Positions 35,345-42,137 of a DNA stretch of 49,711 bases are shown here, in pieces. Numbering within the stretch: the first letter of the stretch is position 1; the number at the start of each line of letters is the position of its first letter. Position numbers and translations under genes: made by a program. This DNA is from an uncultured Verrucomicrobiales bacterium (GTDB lineage: Bacteria; Verrucomicrobiota; Verrucomicrobiia; Verrucomicrobiales; DEV007): assembly GCA_937891465.1 (NCBI GenBank), contig CALAHF010000183.1, positions 1 through 49,711 of the forward strand, written 5' to 3'. The notes beneath the pieces are model-generated. The model ran no database searches and had not been told where the DNA came from. It was given only the letters and a program-made list of their open reading frames with translations.

Positions 35345-36403
35345 GTGAAAGTTGATTATCTCATCGTAGGTCAGGGCCTTGCTGGCTCGCTGCTTGCCTG
35401 GCAACTTCTCGAACGCGGCCAGCGAGTGCTCGTGATTGATCGTGACGAGCCTGATACATGCTCAAAAGTCGCGGCGGGAATTGTCAGCCCCATCACAGGT
35501 AGCCGAATTGCTCCGAGCTGGCGCATCAATGAGTTTTTGCCTTTTGCGCATCAGTTTTATTGGAAAATTGAAGAACAACTCGGCGAGAAATTTTTTCATC
35601 ACACGCGGATTGCCCGGCTTTTTCGCGAGGAAAAACAACAGGTTCGCTGGGAAAAACTGAAAGTGGAACAGGCGGAGAATATCACGCCGTATGTTTCAGA
35701 TGATCCGTTCCAGGTCGATAACGCGGTGTTTCACAATGACCTTGGCGGATTTGAAATGAGCCAGGCCGGATGGCTCGATGTTCCGGCGTTTTTGCGCGCC
35801 ACTCAGTTGCACCTATTGGAGCGTTTGGGATTCGCGATTGGTAAGCTCAATGCGGAAGATGTGAACGTGGATCACGAAGGCTTGAAATGGAAAAACATCG
35901 AAGCTAAATCGATTATCTTCGCACAAGGATGGGAAGGAAATCGGAATCGGTTTTTTGATTTCATGCCGATGAACGGAACTAAGGGCGAAATTCTGGAAAT
36001 CGAATGCAATGACGTGGCCGCCGCAGCTGAAACCAGAATTGTGAATCGCGAAGGCTGGGTTTTGCCGCTGGGGAATGGAAAGTTTCGTGTCGGATCCAAT
36101 TACGATCGTGAATTCGAAAATGCGGGTCCAACCGAAGCTGGAAAACAAGCCGTTACAGAAAGGGTCAGCCAATTTTTCAAACCGGAATTTTCGGTAACCG
36201 ATCATCGTGCTGCGATTCGCCCGGTCATTCGCCAAAGTCGTGCCGTGATTGGTCGACACCCGGAATTTGTTCGTGTGGCGTTTTTCAACGGCCTCGGATC
36301 GAAGGGTGTGATGAACGGTCCATTCATCGCCAACCAACTCGCAGAGCATTTGGTTTATGGCGAGCCGATTGATGATGATTTGGATCTCCGTAAAAATTAT
36401 TGA
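35345..36403 (+). CDS. FAD-dependent oxidoreductase (DAO/glycine oxidase-like)
   Basis: 352 residues from a GTG start. The N-terminal FAD motif is VDYLIVGQGLAGSLLAWQLLERG with the expected DRDEP acidic end of strand 2. KVAAGIVSPITGSRI resembles the active-site entrance of the D-amino-acid oxidase family. The C-terminal RAAIRPVIRQSRAVIGRHP and FNGLGSKGVMNGPFIANQLAE bind the pyrophosphate. The family includes glycine oxidase ThiO, sarcosine oxidase and MnmC C-terminal domains; no thiamine or tRNA-modification neighbour is present to decide. Substrate is unknown. The next element downstream is a palindromic repeat (36412-36455). Confidence 0.85.
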   Translation: MKVDYLIVGQGLAGSLLAWQLLERGQRVLVIDRDEPDTCSKVAAGIVSPITGSRIAPSWRINEFLPFAHQFYWKIEEQLGEKFFHHTRIARLFREEKQQVRWEKLKVEQAENITPYVSDDPFQVDNAVFHNDLGGFEMSQAGWLDVPAFLRATQLHLLERLGFAIGKLNAEDVNVDHEGLKWKNIEAKSIIFAQGWEGNRNRFFDFMPMNGTKGEILEIECNDVAAAAETRIVNREGWVLPLGNGKFRVGSNYDREFENAGPTEAGKQAVTERVSQFFKPEFSVTDHRAAIRPVIRQSRAVIGRHPEFVRVAFFNGLGSKGVMNGPFIANQLAEHLVYGEPIDDDLDLRKNY

Positions 36404-36411
36404 ACGATTTT

Positions 36412-36455
36412 CGATCCAATAGGGTCTCTTCATCGAACGCACCCTGTTCGTTCGT
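36412..36455. repeat. Dispersed palindromic repeat, copy 7
   Basis: The arms CGATCCAATAGGGT and ACCCTGTTCGTTCG flank the centre CTCTTCATCGAACGC. It lies 8 bases after the FAD oxidoreductase stop and just before a strong AGGAGG site and a 20-codon ORF. Confidence 0.85.
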
Positions 36456-36478
36456 AAATTCACAACCAGGAGGACGTT

Positions 36479-36541
36479 ATGAAAAATTACACTCCACAGA
36501 TCCAGATCACACTTCTTGCACCCCGCGCGACGCGGTGGTGA
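36479..36541 (+). CDS. Possible 20-residue leader peptide
   Basis: The perfect Shine-Dalgarno AGGAGG (36468-36473) is spaced five bases from an ATG that opens a 20-codon frame, MKNYTPQIQITLLAPRATRW, ending TGA. Such a strong site is rare in this window, where most genes lack one. The frame is followed by a strong hairpin (36572-36597) and then, 115 bases after its stop, by the RbfA-like gene. This resembles a leader-peptide attenuator, but there is no run of a single regulatory amino acid. The site may also be chance. Too short for homology support. Confidence 0.35.
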   Translation: MKNYTPQIQITLLAPRATRW

Positions 36542-36571
36542 TCGGTGGGATTTGTTTTTTCACATCGGTAA

Positions 36572-36597
36572 AAATCGCCGCCCGTCGCGGCTGATTT
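36572..36597 (+). promoter_or_regulatory. Hairpin between leader ORF and RbfA-like gene
   Basis: AAATCGCCGC, loop CCGTC, GCGGC-T-GATTT: a 10-bp stem with one bulged T. It is followed by CCAAAAACTTTT rather than a clean T-run. A second small palindrome CAGAGCTCTG lies at 36613-36622. Placement suggests a role in the leader of the RbfA-like gene; the stem resembles the one upstream of trkA. Confidence 0.45.
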
Positions 36598-36655
36598 CCA
36601 AAAACTTTTCGGGCAGAGCTCTGTCTGGATTCTTGCAATTTTACCTTTATGAAAA

Positions 36656-37099
36656 ATGAAAACTTCACCCAACCACCCCAACGAAAACGAAATGCTGGAA
36701 CACTGCGACGAATTGTTCGTGGATGACGGAATTTCTCCTCAGGAACTTGAAAAACGGAAGCAATCCGCTATCGGAAAACAGAGTCGCGGAAAGCCGAACC
36801 ATCACTCGCGCCAGCTCTGCAATCAGATTTACCATGCCATCGATGAAGCGATCACGTGCGATTGTGGCGATCCGGTTTTGGATGATCTCCGCGCCGTGTG
36901 GGTCCGCCCCGTTTGCAAAAGCTCAACGCTGGAAGTCATGCTCACGACGCCGGAAACGGATGTGAACCAGATTGATAAAATGCATGAAGCGCTGAAAAAC
37001 GTGAGCGAAATTCTCCGTTCTACTGTGGCGGGTTCGATCACAAGAAAACGCGTTCCGCAGCTGACGTTCCGAATAGTGCCTGAAAAGCAGCGTGATTGA
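36656..37099 (+). CDS. Divergent RbfA-like ribosome-binding factor
   Basis: 147 residues. The central and C-terminal part matches the pattern of ribosome-binding factor A (KH-like fold): an N-terminal helix (RQLCNQIYHAIDEAIT), a 'DP.L' turn (CGDPVLDDLRAVWVRPV), a strand with LEVMLTTPETD, a long helix (MHEALKNVSEILRSTVAGSI) and the closing RKRVPQLTFRIVPEK, equivalent to the RbfA 'lR.vPeL.F..D' end. It differs in having a hydrophilic N-terminal extension of about 50 residues and a Cys cluster (CDCGD). RbfA helps 16S rRNA maturation in 30S assembly. The neighbours (no infB, nusA or truB) do not help. Confidence 0.6.
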   Translation: MKTSPNHPNENEMLEHCDELFVDDGISPQELEKRKQSAIGKQSRGKPNHHSRQLCNQIYHAIDEAITCDCGDPVLDDLRAVWVRPVCKSSTLEVMLTTPETDVNQIDKMHEALKNVSEILRSTVAGSITRKRVPQLTFRIVPEKQRD

Positions 37100-37438
37100 T
37101 CACCGAAATAAAAATTGAGGTAGCCATAAAAATTGAGGTAGCCGTCTTCTATTGTGAGGGCGGCTGCCGCTTCTCGCATTTTGATGCGCTCGACATTTCG
37201 TGTTCAATCGTCCAGGGCTGATCCCAATGTCTTTCCGGTCAATTAATGCCCAGCCGTTTTTGAGCGTAAAAAGCCCGCAAATCGCAAAGCCAGTCCACAA
37301 ACCCGCTGCTAGTTTGTAATAGCCACGACCGGTGAATTCGACTCTTGGATTGTATTCAAAGTATGCCAGTAAGCCGCCGCAAACGAGGGTTCCAATCAAT
37401 CCCGCAATGAATTTGATCAAACTTCGCTTCCGGATCAT
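37100..37438 (-). CDS. Small membrane protein, C-terminus possibly altered
   Basis: About 112 residues from the ATG at 37438, whose ATGA overlaps the sulfatase stop. The frame extends to a TTG at 37483. Two hydrophobic helices are visible (SLIKFIAGLIGTLVCGGLLAY and YKLAAGLWTGFAICGLFTL). After them the sequence turns very basic and irregular (GRLNTKCRAHQNARSGSRPHN) and ends in a direct 6-residue repeat (PQFLWLPQFL) made by a perfect 18-bp tandem duplication. The tail may reflect a frameshift. The gene is coupled to the sulfatase and tail to tail with the RbfA-like gene (TGATCA shared). Function is unknown. Confidence 0.5.
   Translation of the reverse strand: MIRKRSLIKFIAGLIGTLVCGGLLAYFEYNPRVEFTGRGYYKLAAGLWTGFAICGLFTLKNGWALIDRKDIGISPGRLNTKCRAHQNARSGSRPHNRRRLPQFLWLPQFLFR
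37108..37143. repeat. 18-bp perfect tandem duplication
   Basis: ATAAAAATTGAGGTAGCC occurs twice in direct succession (37108-37125 and 37126-37143). It lies in the 3' end of the small membrane protein gene and adds six codons without shifting the frame. Confidence 0.95.
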
Positions 37439-38970
37439 TGCCGCCCGTTCGTTGAAAGCCTGATCGATAAATTGATCAGCCAACTCAGTGGCACTCCTTT
37501 TTTCTGACTCTTCTTTTTCTTCTTACCGCCACCTTTGGTTTTTCCGATGGCGGCTTCAATGGCCTTTTTCTCTGCGTCGGCTTCGAACTGAGGATTTTTC
37601 TCGCTCGGAACGGGAGCATTTGTGCTCTCGCGCCATGATTTCATAATATCGAGAAGCTCCTTGGTTTTCTCAGGATTTTCAGCGGCGAGGTTGTTGGCTT
37701 CGCCGATGTCGACTTTCAAATTGTAGAGTTCAAGATCGCCGGATTCGAAAAATTCCAGCAACTTCCAATCGCCGTTTCGAACCGCTCCCACGGGACGTGA
37801 ACGGAAAAGTGGATCGCGTTGCTCGAAGGGACCCGCGCCCCCGTAGCTCTGTAAATACGCGGGGAAATGCCAGAAAATGGAGCGTTCCGGCAACGCATCG
37901 CCTTTGAACGACGAAACCAAGCTGACTCCATCTTGTGGCTGATTTTCGTCCGCTGTGGCACCCGTCATTTCGAGAAAGGTGGGATACAAATCGACACCAA
38001 TAATCGGCGTCTCGTTTTTCGTTCCCGCTTCGACTTTGCCCGGCCACTTCACAAAAAACGGCTCGCGAATGCCTCCTTCATAGTAGGTTCCTTTGTAGCC
38101 TTTCAGCGGATCCATGTCGGTTCCGGGGCCATAACCGCCGTTATCGGAAAAGAAAACGATCGCTGTTTTCTTGGTCAGTCCGAGCTCATCCAGCTTTGCC
38201 ACGATCAGTCCAACGCCGTCGTCGACCGCTTGGATCATTGTCGCCATCTTCACATTGTCATGAAGCTCGCCCGGAGTTTTTGCTTCGTATTTCGCAACGA
38301 GATCTTTCTTCGCCTGAATCGGCGTGTGAACGGCGAACATCGTGAGATATAAAAACCAAGGATTCTCTTTGTTCTCGGTAATGAATGAAGCAGCTCGTTT
38401 TGAGAGCGTGGTTGTTACAAATTCATCTTTCGGCACATCTTGAAGATTCGGAGCTTTTCCATGAGGGGGATAATAGCCGTTCGGAGGTCCGCCGGAGTGA
38501 GTTCCGCCCACATTTACATCGAATCCATAAGGCTTAGGATCATCTGAAAGGTGCCATTTACCCATCGTTGCGGTTTTGTAGCCCGCCTTTTGAATCCGGT
38601 GCGCCCACGTTTGAATATCCGGTCGAAGCGTATCCGTTCCGGGAATGTGATTCAGCCTGCGATGGGCCGCTTTGCCGCGTGGCCCCGTTCCCACATTATA
38701 AACCTCGTGACGCGGCGTGTATTGGCCGCTGAGTAAACTGGCGCGAGCCGGAGCACAGTTTGCCGACGCAGAATAAGCATCGGTGAAAATCATTCCTTCG
38801 CTGGCGAGCTTGTCGAGATTCGGCGTTTCGTAGAAATCCGAACCCATGTAACTCGTATCTTTCCAGCCAAAATCGTCGAGAAAGATAAAGAGAACGTTGG
38901 GGCGTTCCGCCGTTTGTGCATTCAGCATGCAGGTCAGAAAAAGCAAAGTAATGGTGAGAAACGTGCGCAT
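37435..38970 (-). CDS. Secreted sulfatase (arylsulfatase A-like)
   Basis: 511 residues from the ATG at 38970, or 516 from 38985. The signal peptide is MRTFLTITLLFLTCMLNAQ. Type I sulfatase features are NVLFIFLDDFGWKDTSYMG (calcium-binding Asp pair), SANCAPARASLLSG with the C-x-P-x-R motif whose Cys becomes formylglycine, TMGKWHLSDDPKPYGFD, and FFSDNGGYGPG. The C-terminus ends in a Lys-rich stretch (GGGKKKKKSQKKG). It hydrolyses sulfate esters, probably on algal or mucin-type polysaccharides, in the periplasm or outside the cell. It needs a formylglycine-generating enzyme, not seen here. It precedes a small membrane protein gene with overlapping stop and start. Confidence 0.94.
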   Translation of the reverse strand: MRTFLTITLLFLTCMLNAQTAERPNVLFIFLDDFGWKDTSYMGSDFYETPNLDKLASEGMIFTDAYSASANCAPARASLLSGQYTPRHEVYNVGTGPRGKAAHRRLNHIPGTDTLRPDIQTWAHRIQKAGYKTATMGKWHLSDDPKPYGFDVNVGGTHSGGPPNGYYPPHGKAPNLQDVPKDEFVTTTLSKRAASFITENKENPWFLYLTMFAVHTPIQAKKDLVAKYEAKTPGELHDNVKMATMIQAVDDGVGLIVAKLDELGLTKKTAIVFFSDNGGYGPGTDMDPLKGYKGTYYEGGIREPFFVKWPGKVEAGTKNETPIIGVDLYPTFLEMTGATADENQPQDGVSLVSSFKGDALPERSIFWHFPAYLQSYGGAGPFEQRDPLFRSRPVGAVRNGDWKLLEFFESGDLELYNLKVDIGEANNLAAENPEKTKELLDIMKSWRESTNAPVPSEKNPQFEADAEKKAIEAAIGKTKGGGKKKKKSQKKGVPLSWLINLSIRLSTNGRQ

Positions 38971-39060
38971 TCGGGATGATTCCATTTCAGAAGAGCGATG
39001 GCAATGTCTCGTTTGTGTCAGCGGAATCGTAGCTTACCTTTGTGACTCAATTGGTTTTCA

Positions 39061-39103
39061 CGAACCAACAGGGTTGGTTCATCGAACCGACCTTATCAAA
39101 TCG
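39061..39103. repeat. Dispersed palindromic repeat, copy 8
   Basis: The left arm CGAACCAACAGGGT, centre TGGTTCATCGAACCG and right arm ACCTTATCAAATCG (diverged) place it in the family. It lies in the divergent gap between the sulfatase and nadB. Confidence 0.75.
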
Positions 39104-39142
39104 CGTCGGGATTAACTCGATTAATTTAGCAAAACCGTTATC

Positions 39143-39183
39143 GCGAATTGGTGGGGTTTTGGCAGGCGGTATCGCCGGTCTTT
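39143..39183. repeat. 41-nt dispersed repeat, copy 1
   Basis: It aligns without gaps to 42036-42076 with 30 of 41 identical positions by eye. Shared blocks are GCGAATT, GTGG and GCCGGTCTTT. It sits 40 bases from palindrome copy 8, overlapping the possible 5' end of nadB. Confidence 0.5.
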
Positions 39184-40833
39184 ACTTGCTGTTGGTTCAT
39201 AAAAACTGAAGAACTAACTTTTTTCTTTTCTATCAAAACCTACGATTTCATCGTCATCGGGTCCGGGATTTCCGGGCTGAGTTTCGCGCTTCGTGCTGCA
39301 AAATTTGGAACGGTTGCTGTGGTGACCAAGCAGGAGGCGATGACAACCAACACGGCCTGGGCACAGGGCGGGATCTGTTGCGTGAAAGCGAAAAACGATT
39401 CGTTCGCAGAGCACACTGCGGACACGTTGGGTGCGGGAGCGGGTTTGTGCGACGAAGAGGTTGTCAGCACGATTGTCAGCGAGGGCCCCGAAGCCATTCA
39501 GGAACTGATCGATTGGGGCGTGAAATTTGATTCGAGCGTTGATCCTGAAACCGGCGAGGAAACGCTCGATCTCGGGCGGGAAGGTGGCCACAGCAAACGT
39601 CGGATTTTGCATGCGAAGGACACCACCGGCCGCGAAATCGAAACAAAATTGCTTGCGGAAGCTCGCGAGAATGACCAAATCGAATTTCTTGAGTTCCATT
39701 TTGCAATCGATCTGATCACTACCAAAAAGCTGGGATATGCCTCACCACCGCGTTGTGTGGGCGTTTATGCGCTGAACGTGAAAACGGAGAAAGTCGTGAC
39801 GCTTCGTTCGGACCGGGTAATTCTTTGTACGGGTGGAAGTGGGCGAGTTTATCTTTATACCACCAATCCTGACGTCGCGACGGGAGACGGCGTGGCGATG
39901 GCATGGCGTGCTGGCGTTGATATCGCGAACATGGAGTTTGTCCAATTCCATCCCACCTGCCTGTATCATCACGAGGTGAAATCGTTTCTTATTACCGAAG
40001 CGATGCGGGGTGAGGGCGCGGAATTGATCGACAAAGACGGTCGACAATTCATGAAGGAATATGATGAACGTGGCTCTCTTGCTCCGCGGGATATCGTGGC
40101 GCGTGCGATTGACCAGGAGATCAAAAAGACCGGTGGCCCCTGTGTGTTTCTCGACATCACCCATCAGTCTAAAGAATATATTGCTGATCGCTTCCCGAAT
40201 ATTTATGAGACGTGTCTCGACCTCGGAATCGACATTTCGAAAGAGCCTATTCCGGTTGTTCCGGCCGCGCATTACCAATGCGGAGGAGTTGCAACTGATG
40301 TAAACGGGATTACTTCGATGCAAGGATTGTGGGCTGTTGGAGAAGTTGCCTGCACGGGGCTTCACGGAGCAAACCGTCTCGCGAGTAATTCATTGTTGGA
40401 AGGGGCCGTTGTTTCGGCCCGGGCTTTGGAGGCGTGTGTGAAAACGTTCCCCGCTGGAGATGAGGTTGAATTGATTGAACTTCCGGAATGGGAGAGTGGA
40501 GCTGTAAGTGATGTCGACGAGTTGGTCGTGATTTACCACAACTGGGATGAGATCCGCCGGTTAATGTGGGATTATGTCTCAATTGTGAGAACGACGAAAA
40601 GGCTCCAGCGTGCAGCGACCCGATTGCACAACCTTCAGAACGAAGTTCAGGAATTTTATTGGAACTTTCGTGTCACAGCTGACCTCCTCGAGCTAAGGAA
40701 CCTTGTAGAACTTGCAACTTTGATTGTGGATTCGGCAGCCCGACGGAAAGAAAGTCGAGGGGCTCACTTCACTTTGGACTATCCGAATTCAGAATCAAAC
40801 TTGCGGGAAAATACGGTAATTTCTAAATTTTAA
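39148..40833 (+). CDS. nadB: L-aspartate oxidase
   Basis: The frame opens at a TTG (39148), giving 561 residues, but the family starts near YDFIVIGSGISGLSFALRAA (residue 32). No ATG, GTG or TTG lies in frame between 39151 and there, so the start is uncertain. Motifs are the FAD-binding GSGISG, the NTAWAQGGI substrate-side loop, HSKRRILHAKDTTGREI, MEFVQFHPTCL, DERGSLAPRDIVARAI, and HGANRLASNSLLEGAVVSARA with the FAD-contacting GANRLASNSL. AQGG and the lack of a succinate-dehydrogenase covalent-FAD His region favour NadB. It oxidises aspartate to iminoaspartate for NAD synthesis. nadA and nadC are not in the window. Confidence 0.92.
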   Translation: MVGFWQAVSPVFTCCWFIKTEELTFFFSIKTYDFIVIGSGISGLSFALRAAKFGTVAVVTKQEAMTTNTAWAQGGICCVKAKNDSFAEHTADTLGAGAGLCDEEVVSTIVSEGPEAIQELIDWGVKFDSSVDPETGEETLDLGREGGHSKRRILHAKDTTGREIETKLLAEARENDQIEFLEFHFAIDLITTKKLGYASPPRCVGVYALNVKTEKVVTLRSDRVILCTGGSGRVYLYTTNPDVATGDGVAMAWRAGVDIANMEFVQFHPTCLYHHEVKSFLITEAMRGEGAELIDKDGRQFMKEYDERGSLAPRDIVARAIDQEIKKTGGPCVFLDITHQSKEYIADRFPNIYETCLDLGIDISKEPIPVVPAAHYQCGGVATDVNGITSMQGLWAVGEVACTGLHGANRLASNSLLEGAVVSARALEACVKTFPAGDEVELIELPEWESGAVSDVDELVVIYHNWDEIRRLMWDYVSIVRTTKRLQRAATRLHNLQNEVQEFYWNFRVTADLLELRNLVELATLIVDSAARRKESRGAHFTLDYPNSESNLRENTVISKF

Positions 40834-40966
40834 TGGAAATATACGGAAATTATAATAGAATTTTCGTATTGGATGTCCCAAAATTACCCTAAGCAGGCGT
40901 CAAAGGCTGTAGAAAGATTCTTCTTCTAAGAAAGTTTTTCTCTGAGACGTCATCTGTTCACTAAAC

Positions 40967-41926
40967 GTGAATACCTCCTCACACAGCAAGATTTTATTTT
41001 TAACCGGAGCGGCCCTTCTTTTGGCGGGTCCAGTAGTCTCCTGTGCGCAGACATTGACTGCGGGGACACCATCTCCGACAACCGCGCCTTCCATTTCGCC
41101 AATTGCCCCGCTTCCGGCTACTGCATCGACCGGCGTTAAAAATCTCTTTCCTGGGGCAGTTTCTCAGACAAGTAAAAAATCGACATTACCGCGCGTTTTT
41201 GCGCCGACTCGGCCGCGAACCACCTACACTCGCTTCCCGTGGAAGCGGGCTATTACGACGACGGTTTTCTGGATTGGTGAGTTGCCAACTCAGAACAATC
41301 CAACTCCAAACACGATGAGTTCGTGGGACATGAGGTGGGTGAATAGCTTCGGAGGCTACGACGATCCGAAAAGTTCAGGAAGGGATGGTTTTCGTCCGAA
41401 AAAGTTCGAGCCGACCCAGAACCCTTTTTACATCGCGCTTCCTTACAATGACATCAAAGGGGGGGGAGTTGGGACCAAGCCCTCTGCCCGTGCCATGGTG
41501 CCGTGGTTTAAAAAGAAATTTTACCGCAATGGTCGGACGATTCTGAAAGGTCGCTGGTTGGCGATTCGTCGCGGAGATAAAGTTTGTTATGCGCAATGGG
41601 AAGATGTCGGTCCTTTTGAAACAGATGACTGGCAGTACGTTTTTGGTGATTCGAAGCCGAAGAATCAGGTGAAAAACAGTGCGGCAGGCTTAGACGTTTC
41701 GCCCGCAGTTCGCGATTATCTCGATTTCAACACCAAAGCAAGCTGTGACTGGCGGTTCGTCGATGAAGATGAAGTTCCCGATGGTCCCTGGAAAAATTGG
41801 GGCACCAACAATCCCTTCGCGAAGTCCAAACTGACGGACCGAGCGAATTCTACGGAATATCAGCGGATCGTGAAGCTCAAAGAGATGCGTGATTCCTACA
41901 TCGGGCAGATGGCGATGAAGCGGTAA
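40967..41926 (+). CDS. Hypothetical secreted protein with double-psi-barrel-like C-terminal half
   Basis: 319 residues from a GTG start, with a signal peptide (KILFLTGAALLLAGPVVSC; also a possible lipobox). A Pro/Thr/Ser-rich linker (30-95) leads to a conserved globular part with WIGELPTQNNPTPN, NPFYIALPYNDI, GRWLAIRRGDKVCYAQWEDV and GLDVSPAVRDYL. The pattern 'CYAQWEDVGPF...GLDVSPAVRDYL' resembles double-psi beta-barrels of the RlpA/3D/expansin group, where an Asp closes the barrel on glycan. No characterised enzyme can be named. Preceded by 133 bases of AT-rich intergenic DNA. Secretion is well supported; the fold is inferred. Confidence 0.65.
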   Translation: MNTSSHSKILFLTGAALLLAGPVVSCAQTLTAGTPSPTTAPSISPIAPLPATASTGVKNLFPGAVSQTSKKSTLPRVFAPTRPRTTYTRFPWKRAITTTVFWIGELPTQNNPTPNTMSSWDMRWVNSFGGYDDPKSSGRDGFRPKKFEPTQNPFYIALPYNDIKGGGVGTKPSARAMVPWFKKKFYRNGRTILKGRWLAIRRGDKVCYAQWEDVGPFETDDWQYVFGDSKPKNQVKNSAAGLDVSPAVRDYLDFNTKASCDWRFVDEDEVPDGPWKNWGTNNPFAKSKLTDRANSTEYQRIVKLKEMRDSYIGQMAMKR

Positions 41927-42035
41927 GTTTGCATCGAGCCCCATTCGATTACCCATCGCAACGAATTTTTTTCTCGAATAACCGCTACAAAAATGCGTCA
42001 GGGCCAAATCGCGGGAATTCAGACACAATGCCACC

Positions 42036-42076
42036 GCGAATTAGTGGAGTTCAGACAAGCACGCTTGCCGGTCTTT
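42036..42076. repeat. 41-nt dispersed repeat, copy 2
   Basis: Ungapped partner of 39143-39183 (30 of 41 identical by eye). Here the middle can form CAAGC-AC-GCTTG. It lies immediately before the truncated palindrome copy 9 and upstream of pyrF. Confidence 0.5.
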
Positions 42077-42082
42077 TATACG

Positions 42083-42114
42083 GTTGACTCATGGAATAGA
42101 CCCTGTTGATTCGT
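42083..42114. repeat. Dispersed palindromic repeat, copy 9 (truncated or rearranged)
   Basis: TTGACTCATGGAATAG then ACCCTGTTGATTCGT: the right arm is intact but the left arm is replaced by what looks like another right-arm end (compare TTGAGTCATGG at 49609). It lies 24 bases before the pyrF start. Confidence 0.6.
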
Positions 42115-42137
42115 GCAGAGAGATTTTTTGTAGTGCC

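Noticed and set aside
36487-36681. Minus-strand 64-codon frame opposite the leader region
   Set aside because: No domain or start signal; it overlaps the AGGAGG-led ORF and the hairpin on the other strand, whose signals are stronger.
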